64,000 nucleotides of DNA from Flavobacteriaceae bacterium UBA7302 (GTDB lineage Bacteria > Bacteroidota > Bacteroidia > Flavobacteriales > Flavobacteriaceae): positions 1 through 64,000 of the forward strand of contig DKQS01000006.1 of assembly GCA_002471825.1 (NCBI GenBank). The letters run 5' to 3'. Below, piece by piece: positions 35,728-44,060 of the stretch (positions are counted from its first letter, which is position 1; each line of letters begins with the position of its first letter). Position numbers and translations under genes: made by a program. The notes beneath the pieces are model-generated. The model ran no database searches, had not been told where the DNA came from, and saw only the letters and a list, made by a program, of their open reading frames with translations.

Positions 35728-37272
35728 ATGAAGAAGTTTTTTTACCTCTTCTTTGCCTTAGTTTTTTTAGCCTCTTGTGGTCCTCAAAAGGTTGATGTAT
35801 TAATTCTGAACGGCACTGTTTACAATGGGGTCGATGAGGAATCCAAATCGGTAAACATTGCGATTAAAGGTGATCAAATCCTTGAAATTGGAGAATTTGA
35901 CAACTCAAAATTTGAAGCAACTAAGGTTATAGATGCAAAAGGTCAGATTGTGAGTCCCGGTTTTATTGATCCGCATACCCATGCCGATCGCGAATTGGTG
36001 TTACAAGAAGCATCGCATAACAAACCTTTTTTGTTTCAGGGTATTACAACCGTTGTTACGGGTAATGATGGCGAAAGTGTTTATCCCATCTCCCGATTCA
36101 AAGAACTTTGCCTAGCCAACGGAATAGGTACCAATGTGATTCCGCTTACAGGTCACGGAACACTCCGAGATGAGTCCGGAATAAAAACTCAGACCAATCC
36201 AGATGAGGCCGCTTTGAATTTGATGAAAGAAAAGTTGAAGCAAGAAATGGAGGAAGGTTCCTTCGGGCTTTCAACTGGACTATTCTACAGTCCAGGTAGT
36301 TTTTCTACGACCGATGAAGTCATATCCTTAGCGAAAGTGCTAAAACTTTACAACGGAATCTACGATTCCCACATTAGAGACGAAAGTTCGTATACAGTCG
36401 GACTATTGAAATCAGTAGCAGAAGTAATTGAGATAGGTGAAGAAGCTAAAGTGCCAGTTCATATATCTCATATAAAGTGCTTAGGTGCAGATGTTTGGAG
36501 GTATAGTGATTCCATTATAGCTATGGTTGAAAAAGCACAGCTTGAAGGTGTTCAAATTACTGCCAATCAATATCCATATAGAGCCTCGGCAACAGGTTTG
36601 AAGTCGGCCTTAATTCCCAAATGGGCACAATCTGGCGGAATGGATTCATTGCGTTATCGGGTGGAAAAATCAACTACCAGGAAAAAGGTTTTGGAAGGGA
36701 TCACTAAAAATATCAAACGCAGAGGTGGAGGGAAATCTTTGGTGATGATCAAAGCCTATGACAAGAATCTATTGTTTAAAGATTTAACAACCATCTCAGA
36801 TTCTTTGAAACTTTCAGAAGCAGAAACAGCTTTGAAACTCGTTTTGGGCGGATTCATTCGTATTGCCTCCTTTAACATGACCGATTATGATGTAGAGAAT
36901 TTTATGAGTCAAGATTGGGTGGTAACAGGTTCTGATGGAAATACTGGCCATCCAAGGAAATATGGCTCCTTTCCCAAGAAATACCGCGAGTATGTTCAAG
37001 AAAAAAAGTTGATGAGTTTGGGGAAATTCATTCAAAATAGCACAGCAAAAACAGCAGAAATATTCAATTTAAAAAATAGAGGGGTTCTAAAACCCAATTA
37101 TAAAGCAGACATCATTATTTTTGATCCAAATACATTCAAAGACAGAGCCACATTTGACAATCCGTTTGTGTTGGCTTCAGGATTGAATTATGCCATTATT
37201 AACGGGAAAGTGAGCGTTGATAATGGTAAGTTTACAGATCAATTGAATGGCGAATTTTTAACAAGAGACTAA
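35728..37272 (+). CDS. N-acyl-D-amino-acid deacylase-family lipoprotein
   Basis: A 514-residue amidohydrolase with a lipobox (LASCGPQ). It shows the N-terminal metal motif PGFIDPHTHAD (His83, His85), HGTLRDES, FGLSTGLFYSPG, HIRDES (metal His), HISHIKCLG, and VTGSDGNTGHPRKYGSFP (catalytic Asp and family signature), which match the D-aminoacylase (N-acyl-D-amino-acid deacylase) family. It would release D-amino acids from N-acylated or dipeptide forms at the envelope. Sits between carboxypeptidase and symporter genes, which suggests peptide or D-amino-acid scavenging. Confidence 0.88.
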   Translation: MKKFFYLFFALVFLASCGPQKVDVLILNGTVYNGVDEESKSVNIAIKGDQILEIGEFDNSKFEATKVIDAKGQIVSPGFIDPHTHADRELVLQEASHNKPFLFQGITTVVTGNDGESVYPISRFKELCLANGIGTNVIPLTGHGTLRDESGIKTQTNPDEAALNLMKEKLKQEMEEGSFGLSTGLFYSPGSFSTTDEVISLAKVLKLYNGIYDSHIRDESSYTVGLLKSVAEVIEIGEEAKVPVHISHIKCLGADVWRYSDSIIAMVEKAQLEGVQITANQYPYRASATGLKSALIPKWAQSGGMDSLRYRVEKSTTRKKVLEGITKNIKRRGGGKSLVMIKAYDKNLLFKDLTTISDSLKLSEAETALKLVLGGFIRIASFNMTDYDVENFMSQDWVVTGSDGNTGHPRKYGSFPKKYREYVQEKKLMSLGKFIQNSTAKTAEIFNLKNRGVLKPNYKADIIIFDPNTFKDRATFDNPFVLASGLNYAIINGKVSVDNGKFTDQLNGEFLTRD

Positions 37273-37284
37273 AAGACAATTTTT

Positions 37285-38610
37285 ATGAAGAAAATGGCAT
37301 TGCACTGGAAAATATTAATCGGAATGGTAATCGGTATCATATTCGGACTTTTAATGACTTCCGTAAGTGGTGGAGCAAAGTTTGTATCGGATTGGATCAA
37401 TCCATTTGGAACCATATTTGTAAAGCTTTTAAAGCTCATCGCAGTACCCTTAATCATTGCTTCTTTGGTGAAAGGAATATCAGATTTAAAAGATATATCA
37501 AAGTTTAAAAATATTGGTATTAGAACGATTGTGATTTACATCTGTACCACTGTGGTGGCTATTTCTATTGGATTGGCATTGGTAAATGTGGTGCAACCGG
37601 GAGATGGAATTTCCGATGAAACCATTGACAAACTGACGCAAACTTATGCGAATAGTGGGGGAGTACAATCAAAGATTGCCGAAGCTTCCAAACAAAAGAA
37701 TAGTGGACCATTACAGTTTTTAGTAGATATGGTTCCAGACAATGCGGTAAAAGCTTTTAGCGAGAACAAATCCATGCTTCAAGTTATCTTTTTCACCATA
37801 TTCCTTGGGATTTCAATGTTATTGATTGGTGAGAAAGCCGCAAAACCATTGAAGGATTTCTTTGACTCCCTGAATGAAGTGGTGTTAAAAATGGTGGATT
37901 TAATCATGTTGACGGCACCTTTTGCCGTATTTGCACTGTTGGCCAATGTCGTTGTGTCTTCCAACGATCCAGATTTACTCTTAGCCTTATTAAAGTACTC
38001 TTTTACAGTAGTAGGTGGTCTCATTTTGATGATTGTCTTCTACATGATTTTGGTGAGTATTGTGGTAAAAAAGAACCCGTTTTGGTTCTTAAAGAATTTG
38101 AGTCCGGCTCAATTACTAGCATTCTCCACAAGTTCGAGTGCAGCAACCTTGCCAGTAACTATGGAAAGGGTAGAAGAGCATATTGGTGTGGACAAAGAAG
38201 TATCAAGTTTTGTATTACCGGTAGGCGCTACCATCAATATGGATGGAACATCCTTATATCAGGCCGTAGCCGCTGTTTTTATTGCCCAAGCCTTAAGTTT
38301 TGACTTATCATTTACCGATCAATTAATGATCATATTAACAGCATTGTTGGCGTCCATTGGATCTGCCGCTGTACCGGGAGCCGGAATGGTAATGCTTGTA
38401 ATTGTTTTGGAATCAGTTGGATTCCCTGCCGATAAACTGGCCATTGGATTGGCGTTGATCTTTGCCGTAGATAGACCATTGGATATGTGCCGAACGGTTG
38501 TTAATGTTACGGGTGATGCAACCGTTGCTTCAATGGTGGCCAAGTCTGTCGGAAAATTAGGAGTTCCTAAACCAAAGAACTGGGACGACAATTATGACGA
38601 TGTAAAATAA
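37285..38610 (+). CDS. Dicarboxylate/amino acid:cation symporter (DAACS)
   Basis: A 441-residue inner-membrane transporter of the GltP/DctA family with about eight helices and two re-entrant loops. Signatures: FSTSSSAATLPVT (HP1 serine-rich loop), NMDGTSLYQA (cation/substrate site), GSAAVPGAG (HP2) and DRPLDMCRTVVNVTGD (helix 8, Asp/Arg/Asn substrate ligands). The Arg following Cys in DMCRTVVN is the usual position for acidic-substrate recognition, so glutamate/aspartate or dicarboxylates are likely. Co-transcribed with the two hydrolase lipoproteins. Confidence 0.93.
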   Translation: MKKMALHWKILIGMVIGIIFGLLMTSVSGGAKFVSDWINPFGTIFVKLLKLIAVPLIIASLVKGISDLKDISKFKNIGIRTIVIYICTTVVAISIGLALVNVVQPGDGISDETIDKLTQTYANSGGVQSKIAEASKQKNSGPLQFLVDMVPDNAVKAFSENKSMLQVIFFTIFLGISMLLIGEKAAKPLKDFFDSLNEVVLKMVDLIMLTAPFAVFALLANVVVSSNDPDLLLALLKYSFTVVGGLILMIVFYMILVSIVVKKNPFWFLKNLSPAQLLAFSTSSSAATLPVTMERVEEHIGVDKEVSSFVLPVGATINMDGTSLYQAVAAVFIAQALSFDLSFTDQLMIILTALLASIGSAAVPGAGMVMLVIVLESVGFPADKLAIGLALIFAVDRPLDMCRTVVNVTGDATVASMVAKSVGKLGVPKPKNWDDNYDDVK

Positions 38611-38659
38611 AATTTCTTTGCTACCTTTATAGAGACTTCTATAAATCAAAAATTGAAAA

Positions 38660-39694
38660 ATGAATATTTGTTTCTTAATGTATCCTTGGGAAGATATCAA
38701 AAGTCCAGAAAATGATACCTCCTTAGCTTTAATTCACGAATGTGCCAAGCGCGGTCATGGGGTGGCGATTTGTACGCCATCCAACCTAACCATTCGAAAT
38801 AGTGTGACCAATGCATTTTGTACCATTTTAAACCGATTGGAGAAGGTGCCTGCGAGTATTAAATCCTTTTACAAAAGGACTACTACCCGTGAAGAAATGC
38901 TTCCATTAGCTGGTTTTGATGTGATTTTTATGCGTGCCGAACCACCTTTAGATCCTTTGATGTTGAACTTCTTGGATTCGGTGAAAGATGATGTTTTTAT
39001 CGTGAATTCGGTTCAAGGGATGCGAGAAGCAAATAACAAGTTATATACGGCCGTTTTTGAAGATCCAAATAATGAGATTATTCCTGTCACTCATGTTTCC
39101 AAGAACAAGAACTATTTGATCCGAATGATTGAAGAATCTGAATCAGATAAAATGATTTTAAAACCTTTGAATGGTTTTGGAGGTTCGGGAGTTATTCTTA
39201 TTGAAAAGTCCGCCATGGGGAACATTAACTCATTGCTAGATTTCTACATCAGTAAGAGCGATGGTGGTTCTGACTACGTTATTCTTCAAGATTACATCGA
39301 AGGAGCCGATCAAGGTGATGTTCGAATTCTTTTGCTAAACGGTATTCCTATTGGGGCTATGCGTCGTATTCCAGGAGAAAAAGACCATCGATCCAATGTT
39401 TCTGCTGGAGGAAGTGTTGCCAAACACAAACTAACGGCTCAAGAAAAAACACTGTGTAAAAAAATTGGTCCGAAATTGGTAAAAGACGGACTCTTTTTCG
39501 TCGGTATCGATGTGATTGGAGGAAAACTGGTGGAAGTAAATGTGATGAGTCCAGGCGGAATTACCTATATGAACAAGGTTTACAAAACTCGAATTCAAGA
39601 GAAGGTTGTGGACTTCATTGAGAGCAAGGTGCTTGAGCGAAATGCAGCTTTCAGTAGAAAATCTGATTTGCGTAGAATTGTAAACGAAGCTTAG
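38660..39694 (+). CDS. Glutathione synthetase-like ATP-grasp ligase
   Basis: A 344-residue GshB-type ATP-grasp ligase. Visible are the N-terminal RAEPPLDP region, the ATP loop (LKPLNGFGGSGVILIE), GDVRILLLNG, RSNVSAGG (close to the RGNLAAGG loop of GshB) and the Mg-binding FVGIDVIGGKLVEVNVMSPGG. In E. coli GshB the enzyme joins gamma-glutamylcysteine and glycine. There is no gshA nearby and the organism carries bshA, so the substrate may differ. It opens a five-gene run with a sulfurtransferase, a small TerB-like protein, an N-formylglutamate amidohydrolase-like protein and a DUF1704 protein; spacings are 15, 5, -4 and 23 bases. Confidence 0.85.
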   Translation: MNICFLMYPWEDIKSPENDTSLALIHECAKRGHGVAICTPSNLTIRNSVTNAFCTILNRLEKVPASIKSFYKRTTTREEMLPLAGFDVIFMRAEPPLDPLMLNFLDSVKDDVFIVNSVQGMREANNKLYTAVFEDPNNEIIPVTHVSKNKNYLIRMIEESESDKMILKPLNGFGGSGVILIEKSAMGNINSLLDFYISKSDGGSDYVILQDYIEGADQGDVRILLLNGIPIGAMRRIPGEKDHRSNVSAGGSVAKHKLTAQEKTLCKKIGPKLVKDGLFFVGIDVIGGKLVEVNVMSPGGITYMNKVYKTRIQEKVVDFIESKVLERNAAFSRKSDLRRIVNEA

Positions 39695-39709
39695 TACCTA
39701 GACCTTTCT

Positions 39710-40552
39710 ATGTCTTTACTATTGAATTCTCCAATTGTTTCGGTCGATTGGCTACATGATCATTTGCATGAACCCAATGTAGTGGTTCTATATAGCTCAC
39801 TCAAAAAAGTAGGAGGCAAGGGTAGTGCAGATGATTTCCATGAATTTATACCCAATTCCCTTGAAATTGATATCAAATCGCAGTTCTCAGATCTTACTGC
39901 AGATTTCCCAAATACCTTGTTGTCTCCTGAGTTTTTTCAAGAGAGGGCTCAGTCTTTAGGTATCAATGCCGATAGTTGCATCGTTGTGTATGATGGATAC
40001 GGAATATATTCTGCTCCAAGAGTATGGTGGATGTTTCAAATTATGGGCTTCCGCAATATTGCCGTTCTCGATGGAGGATTGCCTGAGTGGATATCTAAGG
40101 GATATGCAACTACTACAAAACTTGAGACTTCAAAGCAACAAGGAAATTTTAAGGTCGATTTCAATCCAGCGTTAATGGTTTCTTACCAAGAGGTTCTGAA
40201 AGCACTAAATCAAAAAGATATTTGTATTGCTGACGCGAGATCTATAGGAAGGTTTTTTGGTATAGATCCAGAACCCCGTCAAGGTGTGCGAGGAGGCCAT
40301 ATGCCCAACGCTATTTCACTGCCCTATGGAGAGCTTCTACAGGATGGAAAATTCAAACCAAAAGACGAACTAAAGAGCATTTTTTTTAGTATCTTTAATA
40401 GAGACAAAAAAGCCATTTTTAGCTGCGGAACAGGAGTTACAGCTTGTGTCTTAGGACTCGGTGCCACTCTAGCAGGATATAACCAATTTGCAATCTATGA
40501 TGGTTCTTGGACCGAATGGGGATCATTGGACGAATTGCCAATAGAAAAATAG
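39710..40552 (+). CDS. Two-domain rhodanese-like sulfurtransferase
   Basis: A 280-residue thiosulfate/3-mercaptopyruvate sulfurtransferase (SseA-like). The N-terminal rhodanese domain is inactive by pattern. The C-terminal domain carries the catalytic Cys239 in SCGTGVTACVL, close to the CGSGVTA loop of mercaptopyruvate sulfurtransferases, and ends in YDGSWTEWG. RQGVRGGHMPNAI is the typical inter-domain motif. It would transfer sulfane sulfur to thiol acceptors or make persulfides. Located between a GshB-like ligase gene and the small TerB-like gene, 5 bases apart from the latter. Confidence 0.88.
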   Translation: MSLLLNSPIVSVDWLHDHLHEPNVVVLYSSLKKVGGKGSADDFHEFIPNSLEIDIKSQFSDLTADFPNTLLSPEFFQERAQSLGINADSCIVVYDGYGIYSAPRVWWMFQIMGFRNIAVLDGGLPEWISKGYATTTKLETSKQQGNFKVDFNPALMVSYQEVLKALNQKDICIADARSIGRFFGIDPEPRQGVRGGHMPNAISLPYGELLQDGKFKPKDELKSIFFSIFNRDKKAIFSCGTGVTACVLGLGATLAGYNQFAIYDGSWTEWGSLDELPIEK

Positions 40553-40557
40553 ATCAT

Positions 40558-40893
40558 ATGGAAACTAACTGGACAAAAGAAGAATTTGAAATATACGTGC
40601 TACTATATGCTGCACACTGTAATTTCATTGAGACCGAAGAGGAGCAAGACTATATCATTTCCAAAATCAACACAGACGAAGCGATATATAACAAAATGCA
40701 CACTGAAAATGTGATGGACAATGAAGCGGTAAGTCTTCAGAAAATCCAACATTATTTGAAGTACAACAAATACTCAATGACCGACAAAGAAAACTTACTT
40801 CGTCACATCAAAAAAGTATTTTTTGCGGATGGTTATGTAGACATCCTTGAGAAAAAGGTGTTCGCTCAATTGAAAAAAGTATTCGGATTATGA
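40558..40893 (+). CDS. Small helical protein, TerB-like
   Basis: A 111-residue soluble, predicted all-helical protein starting at the ATG at 40558 (an upstream TTG frame would overlap the previous gene). The C-terminal motif KKVFFADGYVDILEKKVFAQLKKVFG resembles the second half of TerB domains, where acidic helix residues bind metal. The family assignment is tentative. It overlaps the next gene by 4 bases (ATGA), which argues for translational coupling with the N-formylglutamate amidohydrolase-like protein. Confidence 0.6.
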   Translation: METNWTKEEFEIYVLLYAAHCNFIETEEEQDYIISKINTDEAIYNKMHTENVMDNEAVSLQKIQHYLKYNKYSMTDKENLLRHIKKVFFADGYVDILEKKVFAQLKKVFGL

Positions 40894-41723
40894 TGCAAAG
40901 ACTCTCTGTAGAGCAAATCATTTCAAACATTGAAAATGAGCAGACTTTCCATGCCGTTTCGGAAGACTACTCCTTCACCATCAAGATAGACGACTACGTT
41001 CATTATGTATGTGGTGCCGTTCATAATGGCAACCAGTTTCGCAAAGAATTGTGGGACAATTGCATACATACGGCTTATGATCGTTGGTATGAAGAAGATC
41101 CGGCTACCAAAGAAATGGTGCAGACACATCCCATTGTAATTGCGGGTTGTGACTCTCGATTTGAATACGATTTGAACAGAGAACCCGAAAGAGCTATTTA
41201 TGAAGACGCCTGGGGGAAACAACTATGGCATCAACCCTTGAGCAATGCAGAGATCACCAAAAGTCTTGATAAGCATTACGCCTTTTACCGAGTTGTAGAT
41301 GCCTTGATTTCAAAGATTGAATCAAAATTCTCTGTTTGTGTTGTTTATGATATGCACTCCTACAATTGGCAACGCTGGGATCGAGAGGTGCCAACTTGGA
41401 ACCTGGGAACAACCAATGTCGATCAAAAACGTTTTGAAGAAGATATTGAAAGTTGGAGAGGAATCCTCGAAAACACACCGTTACCAAACGGAATAAAATC
41501 TACCTCAAAAATTAACAATACCTTTTATGGGAATGGATACTTTCTAAAACACATTACTCAAAAGTTCAGCAATACTCTGGTTTTAGCTACAGAAATTGCA
41601 AAAGTGTATTGTGATGAAATCAACCAAGTTATGTATCCTGAGGTTGTTCATGCTGTAGAAAGCTATCTAAAAACTGTTTTAAAAACCCACGCCGATTCTT
41701 TCTATACCAAACATAAATCGTAA
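40890..41723 (+). CDS. N-formylglutamate amidohydrolase-like protein
   Basis: A 277-residue protein of the N-formylglutamate amidohydrolase (FGase) family, zinc carboxypeptidase-like fold. Recognisable motifs are GCDSRFEYDLNREPE, YEDAWGKQLW and VVYDMHSYNWQRWDR. Members hydrolyse formylglutamate in histidine degradation, but this copy has no hut genes around it. It starts inside the previous stop codon (ATGA at 40890-40893; a second ATG at 40893 is possible). Genomic context with a GshB-like ligase and a DUF1704 zinc protein suggests an amide/peptide hydrolase acting on a product of that ligase; this is inference. Confidence 0.8.
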   Translation: MMQRLSVEQIISNIENEQTFHAVSEDYSFTIKIDDYVHYVCGAVHNGNQFRKELWDNCIHTAYDRWYEEDPATKEMVQTHPIVIAGCDSRFEYDLNREPERAIYEDAWGKQLWHQPLSNAEITKSLDKHYAFYRVVDALISKIESKFSVCVVYDMHSYNWQRWDREVPTWNLGTTNVDQKRFEEDIESWRGILENTPLPNGIKSTSKINNTFYGNGYFLKHITQKFSNTLVLATEIAKVYCDEINQVMYPEVVHAVESYLKTVLKTHADSFYTKHKS

Positions 41724-41728
41724 TTTTG
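41721..41728 (+). promoter_or_regulatory. Candidate internal -7 element before QEGLA gene
   Basis: TAATTTTG fits TAnnTTTG, overlapping the stop codon of the FGase-like gene and 18 bases before the DUF1704 ATG. The -33 element is not clear. It may give separate expression of the last gene of the run. Confidence 0.3.
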
Positions 41729-41746
41729 TAGGCTGATTCACGATTT

Positions 41747-42904
41747 ATGAACGACTTAATCTTAAAGAATAAAACCCTTTTTGAAATTGACGCGAATATC
41801 GACAACTTGGTTAAGAAAATCGAGTTGCTGAATTATGTGAATCCAATTAACATTGAGGAAGAAAAGGAAAAGTTCTTTAAGTCCAAATTCCTTAAAGAAC
41901 CCAATTTTGAATACCCTTATAGGGACTTCGATAAGTTTAGCTTGCACAAGGAGTTTTTTGCACAGCCAATCAATAGCATTGAAGACGAACGGCTGAGAGA
42001 TTTTTACGAGGAGATTATCTACTTCTATTCCGGATTGATTCAATGTATTGAAACCATTGGAAAAGGAAAAAAGTTTTATTACAACAGTTTACATTCCTTT
42101 GGTACTCCAACAGAACAGGATGTTCAGAACGCCAAGTTTATCTTGCATTTTGACTCAGAGGATCCTGATTTAGAACTGTTTCAACCTAAATACTCCGCAG
42201 AAGATTCCAAGCAATTTTTTAGAGAGTATTCGAAGATTTATGACTTTTCTTATGAGATAAAAACATCCAATTCAATGGGGGCCATCGCCATGGTTTCCAA
42301 TAGTGCCAAGGCACTTGTATTGAATTCCAACCATACTTATTCGGAGAATCAAATCAATATTTTGACCAATCATGAAATAGGAGTTCATATGGTCACCTCC
42401 ATGAATGCTGTTTTACATCCACTTCAAGTGTTTTCGCATGGTTTTCCTAACAATGAGGAAACCCAAGAGGGATTGGCGGTATTCAGTGAATACATGTCAG
42501 GAAACCTAACCATTCATCGTCTAAAAGAATTGGCCTACCGCGTACTGGCAGTAGATAGTTTGGCCAAGGGATATACCTTTTCCCAGACGTTTCGAATGCT
42601 GAGCAATGGGTATGATTTGAACAAACACGATGCTTTTGCCATTTCTGTGAGGGCCCATCGTGGTGGCGGACTCACCAAGGATCATTTGTACTTGTCGGGT
42701 TTGAAGAAAATCTACAATCGCTACAAAAGAGGGGAAGACTTGAATGTTTTGTTAACCGGAAAGGTGTCTCTAGAATTTGCTGATGACATTCAATACATGA
42801 TTGATCAAGGGTATGCGGTTCCTCCAAAGCACATCACTGATGCTTATGCTGAGAATAAGAATGCCAACAAAACGGTGGACTTCATCCTTGAGAATTTAAA
42901 GTAA
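41747..42904 (+). CDS. DUF1704 QEGLA-motif protein, putative zinc carboxypeptidase
   Basis: A 385-residue protein of the family annotated as flavohemoglobin expression-modulating QEGLA motif protein. It shows HEIGVH at residues 209-214 (HExxxH) and TQEGLAVFSEY with QEGLA at 240-244. The eukaryotic DUF1704 member MATCAP is a zinc carboxypeptidase that uses an HExxxH motif, so this bacterial protein is probably also a metallopeptidase; that transfer is inference. A later acidic Glu could be a third metal ligand. It is the last gene of the five-gene run and ends 4 bases before the convergent HAD gene. Confidence 0.85.
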   Translation: MNDLILKNKTLFEIDANIDNLVKKIELLNYVNPINIEEEKEKFFKSKFLKEPNFEYPYRDFDKFSLHKEFFAQPINSIEDERLRDFYEEIIYFYSGLIQCIETIGKGKKFYYNSLHSFGTPTEQDVQNAKFILHFDSEDPDLELFQPKYSAEDSKQFFREYSKIYDFSYEIKTSNSMGAIAMVSNSAKALVLNSNHTYSENQINILTNHEIGVHMVTSMNAVLHPLQVFSHGFPNNEETQEGLAVFSEYMSGNLTIHRLKELAYRVLAVDSLAKGYTFSQTFRMLSNGYDLNKHDAFAISVRAHRGGGLTKDHLYLSGLKKIYNRYKRGEDLNVLLTGKVSLEFADDIQYMIDQGYAVPPKHITDAYAENKNANKTVDFILENLK

Positions 42905-42908
42905 TTCT

Positions 42909-43580
42909 CTACAAACTTCCTTCCAAATAACTCAGTACTTCCTCGAAATTATGGATCTGAATATCCGCATTTTCTAAAGTTTGATCATCTGCCAAAGGAT
43001 TGTGATATCCGAACACAAAGATACCGGCGTCGTTAGCCGCTTTTACACCATTGTCAGAATCTTCAATTACAATACAGTGCTCTTTTGGAGTGTTGCCCAA
43101 TTGAGCAGCCTTTTCAAAAATATCTGGATTTGGTTTGGATTCCTTTAAGTCGGCACCACTGATTTTAGCAGTGAAATATTGATCCAAATCAAATCGATTG
43201 AACACACGATTGATATTCACCATCGCAGAAGAAGATGCCAAAACAAGGGTGATTCCCCTGCTATATAAAGTTTTGATGAGGTTTTCCACGCCATGTACCA
43301 AATGAAGAGTTGGGTCGTTCTCGAAGTAGGCTACGTATCTTTTACGCTTTGCTTGGACCAAATCCTCTGGATTATGAGTCAAGTTGAAATGAGCTACTAA
43401 TTTCTGAAAGGCATTCAAGGTGGATGCACCAGTTAAGGTTTTATACAATGCATCCGATACATGCACCCCAACAGATTCAAAGGTTTCGAAATAAGCTTTT
43501 TTATGAAGTTCCTCAGAGTCGATGATGACTCCATCCATGTCGAAAATGACACATTTTACGCGAGTGGGGATTTCCATCAA
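42909..43580 (-). CDS. HAD-superfamily hydrolase, beta-phosphoglucomutase-like
   Basis: A 223-residue HAD hydrolase of subfamily IA. Motif I is FDMDGVIIDSE (nucleophile Asp14, acid/base Asp16), motif II ASSSA, motif III the Lys in KESKPNPDIF, motif IV IEDSDNGV. The cap domain is helical, as in beta-PGM and sugar phosphatases. Likely a small phosphatase or mutase for a sugar phosphate. Its ATG overlaps the stop codon of the DCC gene by 4 bases, so the two are co-transcribed. Confidence 0.9.
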   Translation of the reverse strand: MMEIPTRVKCVIFDMDGVIIDSEELHKKAYFETFESVGVHVSDALYKTLTGASTLNAFQKLVAHFNLTHNPEDLVQAKRKRYVAYFENDPTLHLVHGVENLIKTLYSRGITLVLASSSAMVNINRVFNRFDLDQYFTAKISGADLKESKPNPDIFEKAAQLGNTPKEHCIVIEDSDNGVKAANDAGIFVFGYHNPLADDQTLENADIQIHNFEEVLSYLEGSL

Positions 43581-43996
43581 TCTAAAAACTTACTTTTTAG
43601 TTCAGGAGTGGGAATCATGCACTGTTCCTTTTTACCAAACCATTTGTAGCGATTTCTAGCAATGACATCATAAAAGAAATCACGAACACCAACTGGTAAA
43701 ATCCAAGCAATTTTACTGAGACTCCATAATCCACCAAAATCATTCATTATTTTCAATGCCGCAGTCGATTTGATATCATAAGAAACATTGGGTTCGTACA
43801 AAATGATGGAATCAATTTTATTGGGGTCAACACCAATATGACTGAGGATATTTTCACCCAATTCAGATTGTAAAGAAGCAAATACAAAGTTATTCTTCTT
43901 GTCGAGTTTGATAATCTTCAACACGCTGTCATTACAAAGGTTGCAGACTCCGTCGAACAGGACAATTTTTTTATTTTCTGGTAGGTTTTTCATCAA
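43577..43996 (-). CDS. DCC-family thiol-disulfide oxidoreductase
   Basis: A 139-residue DUF393/DCC-family protein. The signature LFDGVCNLCN carries a CxxC pair (Cys18, Cys21) right after the first strand, and IARNRYKWFGKKEQCMIP near the C-terminus is typical. A thioredoxin-like redox role is assumed for the family. First gene of a two-gene run with the HAD hydrolase. Confidence 0.9.
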   Translation of the reverse strand: MMKNLPENKKIVLFDGVCNLCNDSVLKIIKLDKKNNFVFASLQSELGENILSHIGVDPNKIDSIILYEPNVSYDIKSTAALKIMNDFGGLWSLSKIAWILPVGVRDFFYDVIARNRYKWFGKKEQCMIPTPELKSKFLD

Positions 43997-44060
43997 AAAT
44001 AATCGAAGTACAAAATTAAAATAATTATTCTACCTTTAAGAACAACCAAAACCACTTATC

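Noticed and set aside
40890..41723. Histidine degradation role for the FGase-like gene
   Set aside because: No hutH, hutU, hutI or hutG-type genes are nearby; the context is a GshB-like ligase and a DUF1704 protein.
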